Source: Rhodovarius crocodyli
GTDB taxonomy: Bacteria; Pseudomonadota; Alphaproteobacteria; Acetobacterales; Acetobacteraceae
DNA length: 64,000 nucleotides
Direction of reading: 5' to 3'
Assembly: GCA_945901085.1 (NCBI GenBank)
Contig: CAMDJV010000010.1
Location: 1 to 64,000 of the forward strand
The notes under the pieces are model-generated. The model saw only the letters and a list, made by a program, of their open reading frames with translations, made no database searches and was not told where the DNA came from. A program made the translations under genes and the position numbers. This document shows, one piece after another, positions 27,199 to 36,040 of this stretch. The stretch's first letter is position 1, and each line of letters begins with the position of its first letter.

Positions 27199-27939
27199 AT
27201 GCGGCTGATCCTGCCCCTGCTATTGCTGCTGGCAGGCCCCGCAGCGGCGGAAGAACCCCCGCGCATCCCCCCCAGCACCCTGCCTGGCATCGGCGGGGAA
27301 GACAGGCGGGTGCTGGTGCCACAGCCCGCCCGGCCCTGGTCAGCCCTGGGGCGGGTGCAAACCGGCCTGGGCAATCGCTGCACCGGCACGCTCATCGCGC
27401 CGGATAGGGTGCTGACGGCAGCGCATTGCCTGGTGGCGCCGCGCACCGCCAATTTCGTGCAGCCCCGCTCACTGCGCTTCCTGCTGGGCTACCGCATGGG
27501 CTGGTTCCAAGCCGCTGCCGAGGCACGTGCCTATCATGTCGGCGATGGCTTCAACCCCGCGACAAATGGCCCGGCGGGGGCGGATTGGGCGATCATCGAA
27601 TTGGCCCAGCCCCTGCACGGGCCCATGCTGCCGCTCTGGCAGGGTGGCATTCCGCCCGGCACGCCCTTGATGCTGGGCGGCTATCAGCAGGACAGGCCAG
27701 AGGTCATCCTGGCCGATACCGATTGCCGGGCCGGAGCCATGCTGCGCCAGCCCAAGGCCCCATCATTGCTGGCGCATGACTGCTCCGCCACGCGCGGCGC
27801 CTCAGGCGCCCCCCTGATCGCGCTGCTGCCCGATGGTCGGCATGTCGTGGCCGGCGTGGCGGTGCGGGCGGCGCTCGGCGCCGCCAGGGGTTTTGCGGTG
27901 CCGGCAGAGGCGATACGCTCACCCCACACAAGGGAGTGA
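27199..27939 (+). CDS. Secreted trypsin-like serine protease
   Basis: A periplasmic or secreted S1-family protease of 246 residues. A signal peptide (MRLILPLLLLLAGPAAAEE) precedes the chymotrypsin fold. The catalytic triad is visible: His in LTAAHC, Asp in ADWAIIEL, Ser in GASGAPL. RCTGTLIAPDRVL is the typical first barrel strand. There is no PDZ domain, so it is not a DegP type. The target is unknown. Its stop overlaps the ribosome-site region of the following SDR gene, so they may be co-transcribed. Confidence 0.9.
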   Translation: MRLILPLLLLLAGPAAAEEPPRIPPSTLPGIGGEDRRVLVPQPARPWSALGRVQTGLGNRCTGTLIAPDRVLTAAHCLVAPRTANFVQPRSLRFLLGYRMGWFQAAAEARAYHVGDGFNPATNGPAGADWAIIELAQPLHGPMLPLWQGGIPPGTPLMLGGYQQDRPEVILADTDCRAGAMLRQPKAPSLLAHDCSATRGASGAPLIALLPDGRHVVAGVAVRAALGAARGFAVPAEAIRSPHTRE

Positions 27940-27944
27940 CGACC

Positions 27945-28718
27945 ATGGATATGGAACTGCGCGGCAAGACCGTCGTGATCACTGGCGGCAGCAAGGGCAT
28001 TGGCCTGGCCTGCGCCGAGGCCTTTGCCGCCGAAGGCTGCGACCTGCTGCTCTCCGCCCGTGACCCCGCGATGCTCGATACCGCCGCGGCCAGCCTACGC
28101 GCGCGCTTCCAGGTGGGCGTGCGGGTGCTGGCGGCCGATCTCTCGGCCGATGCGGAGCGCGAAAAACTCCACGCCATGGCGCCCGATGCCGATATCCTGG
28201 TGAATAATGCCGGCGCCATTCCCTCGGGCGGCATCGCCGATATCTCGGTGGAACGCTGGAAGGCCGCCTGGGACCTGAAGGTCTTCGGCTATATCCATCT
28301 CTGCCAGCTCTTCCTGCCCGCCATGCTGGCGCGCAAATCGGGCGTGATCGTCAACATCATCGGCATGGCCGGCCGGGCACCGAAGGGCGGCTATATCGCG
28401 GGTGCGGCGGGCAATGCAGCCCTCATCGCCTTCACCCACGCCCTTGGCGGGCAGACCCAGAACGACAAGGTCCGCGTCTTCGGCATCAACCCGGCAGTCA
28501 CGGCAACCGACCGCATGGAAACCCAGGCCCGCTTCAACGCGGCGCAGAAACTGGGCGATGCCGAGCGCTGGCGCGAAACCCTAACCGGCCTGCCGCTCGG
28601 CCGGCCCATCGAACCGCGTGAAATCGCCGAACTCGCCGTCTTCGGCGCCAGCCCCCGCGGCGCCTCGATCAATGGTACAGTGCTGGATGTGGATAGCGGC
28701 GGCATGCACCGGATCTGA
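27945..28718 (+). CDS. Atypical SDR-family protein (PRK06125-like), catalytic Ser and Lys not conserved
   Basis: A Rossmann-fold SDR of 257 residues. The start ATG at 27945 sits 8 nt behind AAGGGAG; a GTG at 27936 is also in frame. The cofactor loop ITGGSKGIGLA and NNAGAIPSGG are normal. The catalytic region is not: the usual Ser position reads VNIIGMAG, and after the Tyr in GGYIAGAAGN the YxxxK lysine is Ala. This pattern is shared by a known SDR subgroup, so it is not a sequencing error. It leads an operon with PrpE, an enoyl-CoA hydratase and an acyl-CoA ligase, suggesting a role in acyl-CoA catabolism. Confidence 0.87.
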   Translation: MDMELRGKTVVITGGSKGIGLACAEAFAAEGCDLLLSARDPAMLDTAAASLRARFQVGVRVLAADLSADAEREKLHAMAPDADILVNNAGAIPSGGIADISVERWKAAWDLKVFGYIHLCQLFLPAMLARKSGVIVNIIGMAGRAPKGGYIAGAAGNAALIAFTHALGGQTQNDKVRVFGINPAVTATDRMETQARFNAAQKLGDAERWRETLTGLPLGRPIEPREIAELAVFGASPRGASINGTVLDVDSGGMHRI

Positions 28719-28744
28719 CAGCCACCGAGGGAGGATAACGGGCC

Positions 28745-30631
28745 ATGGACGGGACAACCGCCGGCTATGATGCAACCCGCGCCCGCTGGGCCGCGGATAA
28801 CGAGGACTATTGGATGGCCGCAGCGGCGGGGCTGGACTGGCACCGCCCGCCCAGCCGCGCCTTCTTCCCCGGCCAGGGCAGTTACGGGCTATGGTTCGCC
28901 GATGGCTGGCTGAACACCTGCCACAATGCGCTCGACCGGCATGTGCTGGCCGGGCGCGGCGCCGATACCGCGCTGATCTATGACAGCCCGGTCACCGCCA
29001 CCCAGGCGCGCTACACCTATGCCGAATTGCTCGCACGCGTCGAAAAACTCGCCGGCGCCCTGGCCGCACGCGGCGTGGGCAAAGGCGATCGCGTCATCAT
29101 CTATATGCCCATGCTGCCCGAGGCATTGATGGCCATGCTGGCCTGCGCCCGCCTCGGTGCGGTGCATTCGGTGGTCTTCGGCGGCTTCGCCTCGGCCGAG
29201 CTCGCCGCCCGCATCGATGACGCGCAGCCCGTGGCCGTCATCACCGCCAGTTGCGGCATCGAGGGCGCCCGCGTGGTGCATTACAAGCCCCTCCTCGACG
29301 CCGCCCTGGACATCGCCGCGCATAAACCCGCTTTCACCCTGCTGCTGCAACGCCCGCAGGAACAGGCCGCAATGGGCCCGCGCGATGTGGATTTCGAAAC
29401 CGCCCTGGCCACGGCAACCCCGCATCCCTGCGTCCCGGTCGAAGCCACCCACCCGCTCTATATCCTCTACACCAGCGGCACCACGGGAAAGCCCAAGGGC
29501 ATTGTCCGCGAAAATGGCGGCCATGCCGTGGCGCTGCATCACAGCATCCCGATGATCTACGGGCTCTCGCCCGGCGATGTCATGTGGTCGGCCAGCGATG
29601 TCGGCTGGGTGGTGGGCCACAGCTACATTGTCTATGCGCCGCTCCTCGCCGGCTGCACCACGCTGATCTATGAGGGCAAACCGGTGGGCACGCCCGATGC
29701 CGGCGCCTTCTGGCGCGTCTGCGCCGAGCACCAGGTGAAGCTGCTCTTCACCGCCCCCACCGCCATCCGCGCCATCAAGAAAGAGGACCCCAAGGGCGCG
29801 CTGCTGGCGCAATACGACCTGTCGCGCCTCGAAGCCCTCTTCCTCGCCGGCGAGCGCTGTGACCCCGATACGGCGCAATGGGCCGAAACCCTGCTCGCCC
29901 GCCCGGTGATCGACCATTGGTGGCAGACCGAGACCGGCTGGCCCATCACCGGCGCCTTTCGCGGCCTGGGCCTCTTCCCTGCCCGTCTGGGCAGCGGCGG
30001 CAAGGCCAGCCCGGGCTTTGATGTCGTGGCAGTCGATGAGGCCGGCCACGAACTCCCCCCCGGCACCATGGGCACCCTGGCCATCAAACTCCCCATGCCG
30101 CCCGGCTGCCTCAACACGCTATGGCAAGCGCCCGAGCGCTTCCGCGAGGCCTATCTGGAGCACTACCCCGGCTATTACGACACCTCCGATGCCGGGATGG
30201 TCGACGCCGATGGCTATGTCTGGGTGATGGGCCGCACCGATGACATCATCAATGTCGCCGGCCATCGCCTCTCCACCGGCCAGATGGAAGAAGTCCTCTC
30301 CGGCCATCCCGATATCGCCGAATGCGCGGTGATCGGCGTGGCCGATGCCCTGAAGGGCCAGGCGCCGCTCGGCCTTGTGGTCCTCAAAGCCGGCGTGAAC
30401 AAACCCAATGCGACGGTCACCGCCGAACTCATCGCCCGCGTGCGCGAGCATATCGGCCCCGTCGCCGCCTTCCGCGAGGCCCGCGTGGTCGCCCGCCTGC
30501 CCAAGACCCGTTCGGGAAAAATCCTCCGCCAGACCCTGCGCAAAATCGCCGACCGGGAGGAATACGCCGTACCCCCCACCATCGACGACCCCGCCATTCT
30601 CGATGAAATCAAGGCAGTACTGGGATGCTAA
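28745..30631 (+). CDS. prpE: Propionyl-CoA synthetase (PrpE-like)
   Basis: An ANL-superfamily acyl-CoA ligase of 628 residues that activates propionate (or a related short acid) with ATP and CoA. The N-terminal DWHRPPSRAFFPGQG and LNTCHNALDRHV blocks are typical of PrpE rather than Acs. The AMP-binding P-loop is YILYTSGTTGKPKG, followed by WWQTETGWPI, and the C-terminal catalytic lysine is in KTRSGKILRQTL, a site often controlled by acetylation. It overlaps the next gene by 7 nt. No methylcitrate-cycle genes are in view. Confidence 0.92.
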   Translation: MDGTTAGYDATRARWAADNEDYWMAAAAGLDWHRPPSRAFFPGQGSYGLWFADGWLNTCHNALDRHVLAGRGADTALIYDSPVTATQARYTYAELLARVEKLAGALAARGVGKGDRVIIYMPMLPEALMAMLACARLGAVHSVVFGGFASAELAARIDDAQPVAVITASCGIEGARVVHYKPLLDAALDIAAHKPAFTLLLQRPQEQAAMGPRDVDFETALATATPHPCVPVEATHPLYILYTSGTTGKPKGIVRENGGHAVALHHSIPMIYGLSPGDVMWSASDVGWVVGHSYIVYAPLLAGCTTLIYEGKPVGTPDAGAFWRVCAEHQVKLLFTAPTAIRAIKKEDPKGALLAQYDLSRLEALFLAGERCDPDTAQWAETLLARPVIDHWWQTETGWPITGAFRGLGLFPARLGSGGKASPGFDVVAVDEAGHELPPGTMGTLAIKLPMPPGCLNTLWQAPERFREAYLEHYPGYYDTSDAGMVDADGYVWVMGRTDDIINVAGHRLSTGQMEEVLSGHPDIAECAVIGVADALKGQAPLGLVVLKAGVNKPNATVTAELIARVREHIGPVAAFREARVVARLPKTRSGKILRQTLRKIADREEYAVPPTIDDPAILDEIKAVLGC

Positions 30632-31401
30632 GCCGCCACCGCACCGAAACCGGCGTGGAATGGCTGGTCCTCAACCGCCCCGCCGCGCGCAATGCACTAA
30701 GCCTGGAGATGCTCACCGCGCTGGAGGCAGCGCTGGCCGATATCGCCACCTCCGACACACGTTGCGTCATCCTCGCCGCCGAGGGCCCGGTCTTCTCCAG
30801 CGGCCATGACCTGAAGGAAATGCGCGCCCACCGCGCCGATGCCGATGGCGGCCGCGGCTTCTACACCCAGGCCATGGCGGCCTGCGCCCGCGTCATGCAG
30901 GCGGTGGTCAATCTACCGCAGCCCGTCATCGCCGCCGTGGAGGGCGTGGCCACCGCCGCCGGCTGCCAACTCGTGGCCAGTTGCGACCTGGCCGTGGCCA
31001 CCCCCAATGCGCGCTTCTGCACCCCCGGCGTGGATATCGGCCTATTCTGCTCCACCCCCGCCGTGGCAATCTCCCGCGCCATCGGCCGCCGCGCCGCGAT
31101 GGACATGCTGCTGACCGGCCGCATGGTCGAGGCCGAGGAAGCCCGCGCCATGGGCCTGCTCAACCGCGTGGCAGCGGATGCACGCGCCACCGCGCTCGCC
31201 CTGGCCGAGGGCATTGCCGCGCGCTCCCAACTCACCATCCGCATGGGCAAGGCCGGCTTCAACGCCCAAGCCACCTGCGCCCTGCCCGAGGCCTATGCCC
31301 AGGCCGCCGCGGTGATGGTGGACAATATGATGGCCGAGGATGCGAAGGAGGGCATTGGCGCCTTCCTCGAAAAACGCGCCCCGCAATGGCAGGACAAATA
31401 A
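30625..31401 (+). CDS. Enoyl-CoA hydratase/isomerase family protein
   Basis: A crotonase-fold protein of 258 residues. Oxyanion-hole motifs are visible: SSGHDLKEMRA near residue 55 and GVATAAGCQLVASCD near residue 110. One catalytic Glu usual in true hydratases is not obvious (GVDIGLFCSTPAVAIS), as in the ECHDC3-like subgroup. It overlaps prpE by 7 nt and runs into the acyl-CoA ligase after 1 nt, so it belongs to the same acyl-CoA operon. Confidence 0.9.
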   Translation: MLSRHRTETGVEWLVLNRPAARNALSLEMLTALEAALADIATSDTRCVILAAEGPVFSSGHDLKEMRAHRADADGGRGFYTQAMAACARVMQAVVNLPQPVIAAVEGVATAAGCQLVASCDLAVATPNARFCTPGVDIGLFCSTPAVAISRAIGRRAAMDMLLTGRMVEAEEARAMGLLNRVAADARATALALAEGIAARSQLTIRMGKAGFNAQATCALPEAYAQAAAVMVDNMMAEDAKEGIGAFLEKRAPQWQDK

Positions 31402-31402
31402 G

Positions 31403-33016
31403 ATGAGCATGTATGACACGGGGCTGGAACGCGGCCCGGCCAATCACCAGCCGCTCACGCCCCTGCTCTTCCTCGAACGCGCGGCCGCCGTGCATCCTGA
31501 GCGCATTGCCGTGGTGCATGGCACAATCCGCCGCAACTACGCCCAATTGCGCGCCCGCTGCGTGCAACTTGCCCATGCGCTGCACCAGCGCGGCCTCCGG
31601 CGCGGCGATACGGTGGCGGCCATGCTGCCCAATATCCCCGAAATGCTGGAATGTCATTACGGCGTGCCCATGGCCGGCTGCGTGCTCAACGCCATCAACA
31701 CCCGCCTCGATGCCACGACCATCGGCTATATTCTCGACCATGGCGAGGCGAAGATCATCATCATCGACCGTGAATTCCTCCCCACCCTCACCGCCGCCCT
31801 CGCCCATTGCAGCAACCGCCCCACCATCATCGAGGTGAACGACCACACCGCGCCGCATGATGCGAGCCTGGGCGGGCTGGATTACGAAGCCCTGCTGGCC
31901 GAGGGGTCAGAACACTTCGCCTGGCCACTGCCGGAAGATGAATGGGACGCCATCGCCCTGAACTACACTTCAGGCACCACAGGGCGCCCCAAGGGCGTGG
32001 TCTACCACCATCGCGGCGCCCATCTGCTGGCCACCGGCAATGTACTCTCGGGCGATATGAACCGGCACCCAGCCTATCTCTGGACGCTGCCGATGTTCCA
32101 TTGCAATGGCTGGTGCTTCCCCTGGACCATCACCGCCCTGGCCGGCACCCATGTCTGCCTGCGCGCCGTGCGCGGGGGCGCAATGTGGGCGCTGATGGAT
32201 GAACACAAGGTGAGCCATATGTGCGGCGCGCCCATCGTGATGAGCACGCTGCTGGCCACGCCGGAGGCCGAAAAACCCAACCTCGCCCAACAGGTCAATT
32301 TCATCACCGCCGGCGCCCCCCCGCCCGAGGCCGTGCTCTTCGCCATGAAGGAGGCCGGCTTCAAAGTCGTGCATGTCTATGGGCTGACTGAGGTCTATGG
32401 CCCCTCCGTCGTCAATGAATGGCAGAACGAATGGGATGGTTTGCCCAATTCGGACCAGGCGGCCCTCATGGCGCGGCAAGGCGTGCGCTACCAGGCGCTG
32501 GAAGGCCTCGATGTGATGGACCCGGAGATCATGGCGCCGGTGGCAGCCGATGGCGCCTCAATGGGTGAGGTGATGATGCGCGGCAATGTGGTGATGAAAG
32601 GCTACCTGAAGGATCAACCCGCCACCGAAGCGGCCTTCGCCGGCGGCTGGTTCCACACCGGTGACCTCGCGGTGAAATATCCCAATGGCTATATCCAGTT
32701 GAAGGACCGCTCGAAGGACATCATCATCTCAGGCGGCGAGAATATCTCCTCGATTGAGGTAGAAGACACCCTCTTCAAGCACCCCGCCGTGGCCCTGGCC
32801 GCCGTGGTCGCCGCCCCGGACGAGAAATGGGGCGAAGTGCCCTGCGCCTTCATCGAACTGCGCCCAGGCCATGGAGCCACCGCCGAAGACATCGTGGCGC
32901 ATTGCCGCACCACCCTCGCCGGCTTCAAGGTGCCCAAACGAGTGATCTTCCAGGAATTGCCCAAGACCAGCACTGGCAAAATTCAGAAACACGTGCTGCG
33001 CGCTCAATTGCGCTGA
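31403..33016 (+). CDS. Acyl-CoA ligase (medium/long-chain or methylmercaptopropionate-type)
   Basis: An ANL-family ligase of 537 residues starting MSMYDTGLERGPANHQPLTP at 31403. The P-loop is LNYTSGTTGRPKG; further blocks are YGLTEVYGPSV and GWFHTGDLAVKYPNGY, and the C-terminal lysine is in KTSTGKIQKH. It resembles the broad group that includes DmdB-like 3-methylmercaptopropionyl-CoA ligases and fatty-acid ligases; substrate is not predictable. Last gene of the operon from 27945; a composite repeat begins 24 nt after the stop and could terminate transcription. Confidence 0.9.
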   Translation: MSMYDTGLERGPANHQPLTPLLFLERAAAVHPERIAVVHGTIRRNYAQLRARCVQLAHALHQRGLRRGDTVAAMLPNIPEMLECHYGVPMAGCVLNAINTRLDATTIGYILDHGEAKIIIIDREFLPTLTAALAHCSNRPTIIEVNDHTAPHDASLGGLDYEALLAEGSEHFAWPLPEDEWDAIALNYTSGTTGRPKGVVYHHRGAHLLATGNVLSGDMNRHPAYLWTLPMFHCNGWCFPWTITALAGTHVCLRAVRGGAMWALMDEHKVSHMCGAPIVMSTLLATPEAEKPNLAQQVNFITAGAPPPEAVLFAMKEAGFKVVHVYGLTEVYGPSVVNEWQNEWDGLPNSDQAALMARQGVRYQALEGLDVMDPEIMAPVAADGASMGEVMMRGNVVMKGYLKDQPATEAAFAGGWFHTGDLAVKYPNGYIQLKDRSKDIIISGGENISSIEVEDTLFKHPAVALAAVVAAPDEKWGEVPCAFIELRPGHGATAEDIVAHCRTTLAGFKVPKRVIFQELPKTSTGKIQKHVLRAQLR

Positions 33017-33344
33017 GCCTGGATGCGGCGAGGGGATATAAGATCGAGGGGCTTTGCCCCTCGAGCACCCCAGCAGGAAACTTAGTTTCCTGCACCTTCG
33101 TTTAATTATTGAATTATATAACATTAATATTTTAAAAACGTTTTCTAGACAATTATATAAAATTTAAATATTAATATATACTCAATGATCCCTTACAAAT
33201 AAACGGGCTCTTGAAAAAATCAAAGGTCCAGGAAAATGATTTTCCTGGTGGGAGAGCGCGAGAGAGCAAAGCCCTTTCGCTCTTTCTTCTTTCGCCACCA
33301 GCGTTTATTTGGCGGTCATCGTTACCAGTTCAACGAATTTTGTT
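33017..33344. other. Gene-free spacer with composite repeat and AT-rich core
   Basis: Convergent spacer between the acyl-CoA ligase and the MarR gene. Apart from the composite repeat at 33041-33288 nothing recognisable is seen; the AT-rich core has no open frame of note. Confidence 0.75.
33041..33288 (+). repeat. Composite palindromic repeat, copy 1 (with AT-rich core)
   Basis: Order: outer hairpin CGAGGGGC/GCCCCTCG (33045-33063); spacer AGCACCCCA; inner hairpin with stem GCAGGAAAC and loop TTA (33073-33093); a core of about 130 nt that is strongly AT-rich (33100-33215); inner hairpin with stem CCAGGAAAA and loop TGA (33228-33248); spacer TGGGAGAGCGCGAG; imperfect outer hairpin AGAGCAAAG/CTTTCGCTCT (about 33263-33283). 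The outer arms recur at 52115-52280 (reversed) and 54892-54996. Confidence 0.8.
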
Positions 33345-33794
33345 CTATTGGTTCAGCGTGGCCAGATTGGCCCGCATCCGGGTCAGCAAGTTGAGCAGGC
33401 TCTTGCGTTCAGCCGGCTTCAGTCCGGTCAGCAGTTTTTCCTCGCGTGCCAGTTCGAGCTTGATGATCCGGTCATGCAATCGCCGGCCCGGGCCGGTCAG
33501 CGCCACCGGGCGGCGGCGGGCATCGGCGCGGTCGGGCTTCACCCGCACATGGCCGGCCTGCTCCATACCGGCCAGGCAGCGGCTCACCGGTCCTTTATCC
33601 ATGCCCAGCACCTGACAGATGCGCGCAGCGGGGATGGGCGCTTGCGCGGCGAGCAGCGCCATGACGCGCCATTCGGTCACCCCCACCCCGAATTTTTCGC
33701 GGTAAAGCGCATTGGCGCTCACCGACAGCCGATTGGCCAGGAAGGTCAGCTGCGCTGGCGCATATTGTTCGTGGTCTAGGACTGTGCCGGTCAT
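33345..33794 (-). CDS. MarR-family transcriptional regulator
   Basis: A winged-helix DNA-binding protein of 149 residues. The start at 33794 (MTGTVLDHEQYAPAQLTF) is the plausible N-terminus; the longer frame to 33977 has no homology-like features. The MarR core is clear: VGVTEWRVMALLAAQ, the recognition region ICQVLGMDKGPVSRCLAGM, and the wing with DRADARRRPVALTGPGRRL. Members commonly sense phenolics or other small lipophilic ligands. No target gene is obvious: the 254-nt region behind it holds no convincing gene. Confidence 0.92.
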   Translation of the reverse strand: MTGTVLDHEQYAPAQLTFLANRLSVSANALYREKFGVGVTEWRVMALLAAQAPIPAARICQVLGMDKGPVSRCLAGMEQAGHVRVKPDRADARRRPVALTGPGRRLHDRIIKLELAREEKLLTGLKPAERKSLLNLLTRMRANLATLNQ

Positions 33795-34049
33795 GATATG
33801 CGAAACTGGACCAATCCTGGCCCGGCGTCGAGGTCTGTCGCGTTTTTGCGGATGTCCGCCGAGCAGACGCGGCCTGCCAACGCATGGAAGGCGGGGCGCT
33901 CGGCAGGGCGTTATGGCAACAATATCCTGGAATTCCACCCTGGGCTGGGCTATGCCTTCACCTGCCACCAGCCCCATTGCGCCTTGGCCCCGGGGCGGGG
34001 CTACCGCCCCTTCGGGTGAATTTGTCCGAATACTACCATTCTGAAAACA

Positions 34050-34463
34050 CTAGATAAGGCAAAGAGCACGCAATTCCCGCAGCATAGCCTCGGGCATGGC
34101 CTGCGCGCCGGCGGCCTGGCGCATCGCCGCCACATCCGGCGGCGCGGAGGCGGCATCGAGATAGCGCCAGCCCTGAAACGCCTTCACCGGCCGGGCCTCT
34201 ACCGGCACCAGCACCGGGTCCAGCACCAGCCCGGCGCAGGGCGTGCCGTCATCCCAGCGGTCCTCGATAATGTCGAGCAGGCGCTGGCGCACCTGCACGA
34301 AGCCGCCAATGACCCAAAAAATGCTGCCGCCATCCAGAATTTCATCGCGGCGCTTGGGCATCATCCTGGTCTGGTGGCGCAGCGGCGGGTCGGCGGCGGC
34401 GCGCAGGGTCTGAATGGCGCGCAGTTGCGCCACCTCTTTCACGCCCACTGAGAGTTTCAACAT
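34050..34463 (-). CDS. DUF1489 family protein
   Basis: A cytoplasmic protein of 137 residues of a conserved alphaproteobacterial family without known function. The ATG at 34463 (MLKLSVGVKEVAQLRAIQ) is preferred over one three codons upstream because AGGGGGA lies 9 nt before it. Family blocks RDEILDGGSIFWVIGGF and DDGTPCAGLVLDPVLVPVEA are present. It is 63 nt downstream of the heparinase-like gene on the same strand. Confidence 0.88.
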   Translation of the reverse strand: MLKLSVGVKEVAQLRAIQTLRAAADPPLRHQTRMMPKRRDEILDGGSIFWVIGGFVQVRQRLLDIIEDRWDDGTPCAGLVLDPVLVPVEARPVKAFQGWRYLDAASAPPDVAAMRQAAGAQAMPEAMLRELRALCLI

Positions 34464-34526
34464 GTGCAGCATTCCCCCTGCTGCGGCCAAACCACCGAGT
34501 CCGGCAAGGGGCGGGGCGCGGCAATC

Positions 34527-35984
34527 TCAGCCGGGCAGCCGCACCAGTGTCTCGAAATACCGGGCCGGGCCGCGTGCCACCAGCACCGGGCAGGGTGAGA
34601 CCTCGCCATAGGCCAGGCTCTCCCAGCCCTGCTCTAGCGTCACCGCCAGGGCAGTATCGGCGGTGATGGTGATGCGTGCCGCCTCGCTTTCGGCGCCATC
34701 GGCCAGCAGGCGCCAGGGTATGGGTGCGAGGCGCCAGCGCAGTATGGCCTGGGCATAGCGGCCCTGCAGCCAGTCGCGCACCTGCCATTCACGGCCCTCG
34801 GCCCGCACGGCGCGACGGTGGCAGCGGCCCTGGGCGTCGCGCAGCCAATCGGCCTGGGCATCGCCGCCGGTGGCCGGCCATTGCGCATGCAGGAAGCGCG
34901 AGACCCGGGGCATGGGCTCGTCAGCATCGAATTGCACTGTGTTATGCGCCCGCACCGACCAGAAGTAATCCAGCCACCAGGCATTTTCGGGCGAAGGATT
35001 ATAGGCACCGGTGCCACCATCCCGCAGCAGGTTCAGCGGCCCATCCCAAAGGTCGAGATGCAGCAGATCGGCATGGGCGGGGCGGAAATGCAGCGGCCCG
35101 GTGCGCAACACCGCCCGCGCTCCCGCCGCCGACCAACCGCGAAAGCCCATGCTGCGCCACTCGGCCTCGGGTGGGGCGGCGCCGAACAGCGCCTCGGCCA
35201 TGGCCAGGCCCGGCCTGGCATCCTCGGCCGTGGCGAAAAACGCCGCGCCATCCTGGTGGCCGATGCGCGGCAGCGCGCCGGTCTGCGGGCAGGTCAGCCG
35301 CCTTAGCCACAGCGTGGCCGCCCCCGCCCGGGCCAGCAGGCGGGGCGAGGCGGGCGGGCCTGACCAGCGGCGGCGCAGCGTCTCGGCCGCCACCAGAACC
35401 TCCAGCATGAGCCGGTGATAGGCCGGGCTGGGCTGGGCAAAACTGCCATCGGCGGCGATGAGCCGGGCCGCATGTAGCTCCAGCCGCACCGCACCCAGCC
35501 GGGCCAGGGCAGGCCGGCCCAGCAGCAGCCCGCAGGCCAGAAGCCCGGCGGCTTCGCTCATGGGGTGGTTGTTGTCCTGCGCCATGGCATAGGCGGGGTT
35601 GGCGGCAATGCGCCGGGCATGGGCGTGCAGAATCGGCACCGCCCATGCCGGCGACAGCGGCGCGGGCAATGCCAGCGCGAGATGCAGTGCCCGCAGCGCC
35701 GCCTCCTGCCCACAGGCCCATAATGGCCCGGCAAAGGGCGGATGGGCGGCCATCCAGGCGGTGCAGAAGGCCTCGGGCTCGGCCGGCAGCCCCGCCCAGC
35801 GATGCGCCTCCCATAGGGGGCGGATATCGCTCCCAGCCAGCGGGTCAGTCGGCCTGGCATCGAGGATGCGCCCAGCCCACCAGGCGCCCGGCCCCTTGCC
35901 CCAGAGGCTGAGGGCCACCGCGCGCGGCCCCAGCCGCCACGCCGCATCGGCGAGGAATTGCATTCTTTCGGTTAATTTCGCCAT
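34527..35984 (-). CDS. Heparinase II/III family protein
   Basis: A predicted polysaccharide lyase-like protein of 485 residues with an N-terminal alpha/alpha toroid (about residues 30-240, with AMAQDNNHPMSEAAGLL) and a C-terminal beta-sandwich (about 290-485, with WSVRAHNTVQFD). No signal peptide is evident, so secretion is uncertain. Divergent from a polysaccharide export gene across only 56 nt, so it probably belongs with exopolysaccharide synthesis or turnover. It is shorter than classic heparinase II enzymes, as are many exopolysaccharide-cluster homologues. Confidence 0.85.
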   Translation of the reverse strand: MAKLTERMQFLADAAWRLGPRAVALSLWGKGPGAWWAGRILDARPTDPLAGSDIRPLWEAHRWAGLPAEPEAFCTAWMAAHPPFAGPLWACGQEAALRALHLALALPAPLSPAWAVPILHAHARRIAANPAYAMAQDNNHPMSEAAGLLACGLLLGRPALARLGAVRLELHAARLIAADGSFAQPSPAYHRLMLEVLVAAETLRRRWSGPPASPRLLARAGAATLWLRRLTCPQTGALPRIGHQDGAAFFATAEDARPGLAMAEALFGAAPPEAEWRSMGFRGWSAAGARAVLRTGPLHFRPAHADLLHLDLWDGPLNLLRDGGTGAYNPSPENAWWLDYFWSVRAHNTVQFDADEPMPRVSRFLHAQWPATGGDAQADWLRDAQGRCHRRAVRAEGREWQVRDWLQGRYAQAILRWRLAPIPWRLLADGAESEAARITITADTALAVTLEQGWESLAYGEVSPCPVLVARGPARYFETLVRLPG

Positions 35985-36040
35985 AAGGTTGTATATACTG
36001 AAGCATAAATTGCGAATGGCGTCAAAACGAGGCGAGGTTT

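Noticed and set aside
33798-34049. Small plus-strand frames behind the MarR gene
   Set aside because: Overlapping short frames in all three phases, no recognised domain and no ribosome site; treated as non-coding or a decayed remnant.
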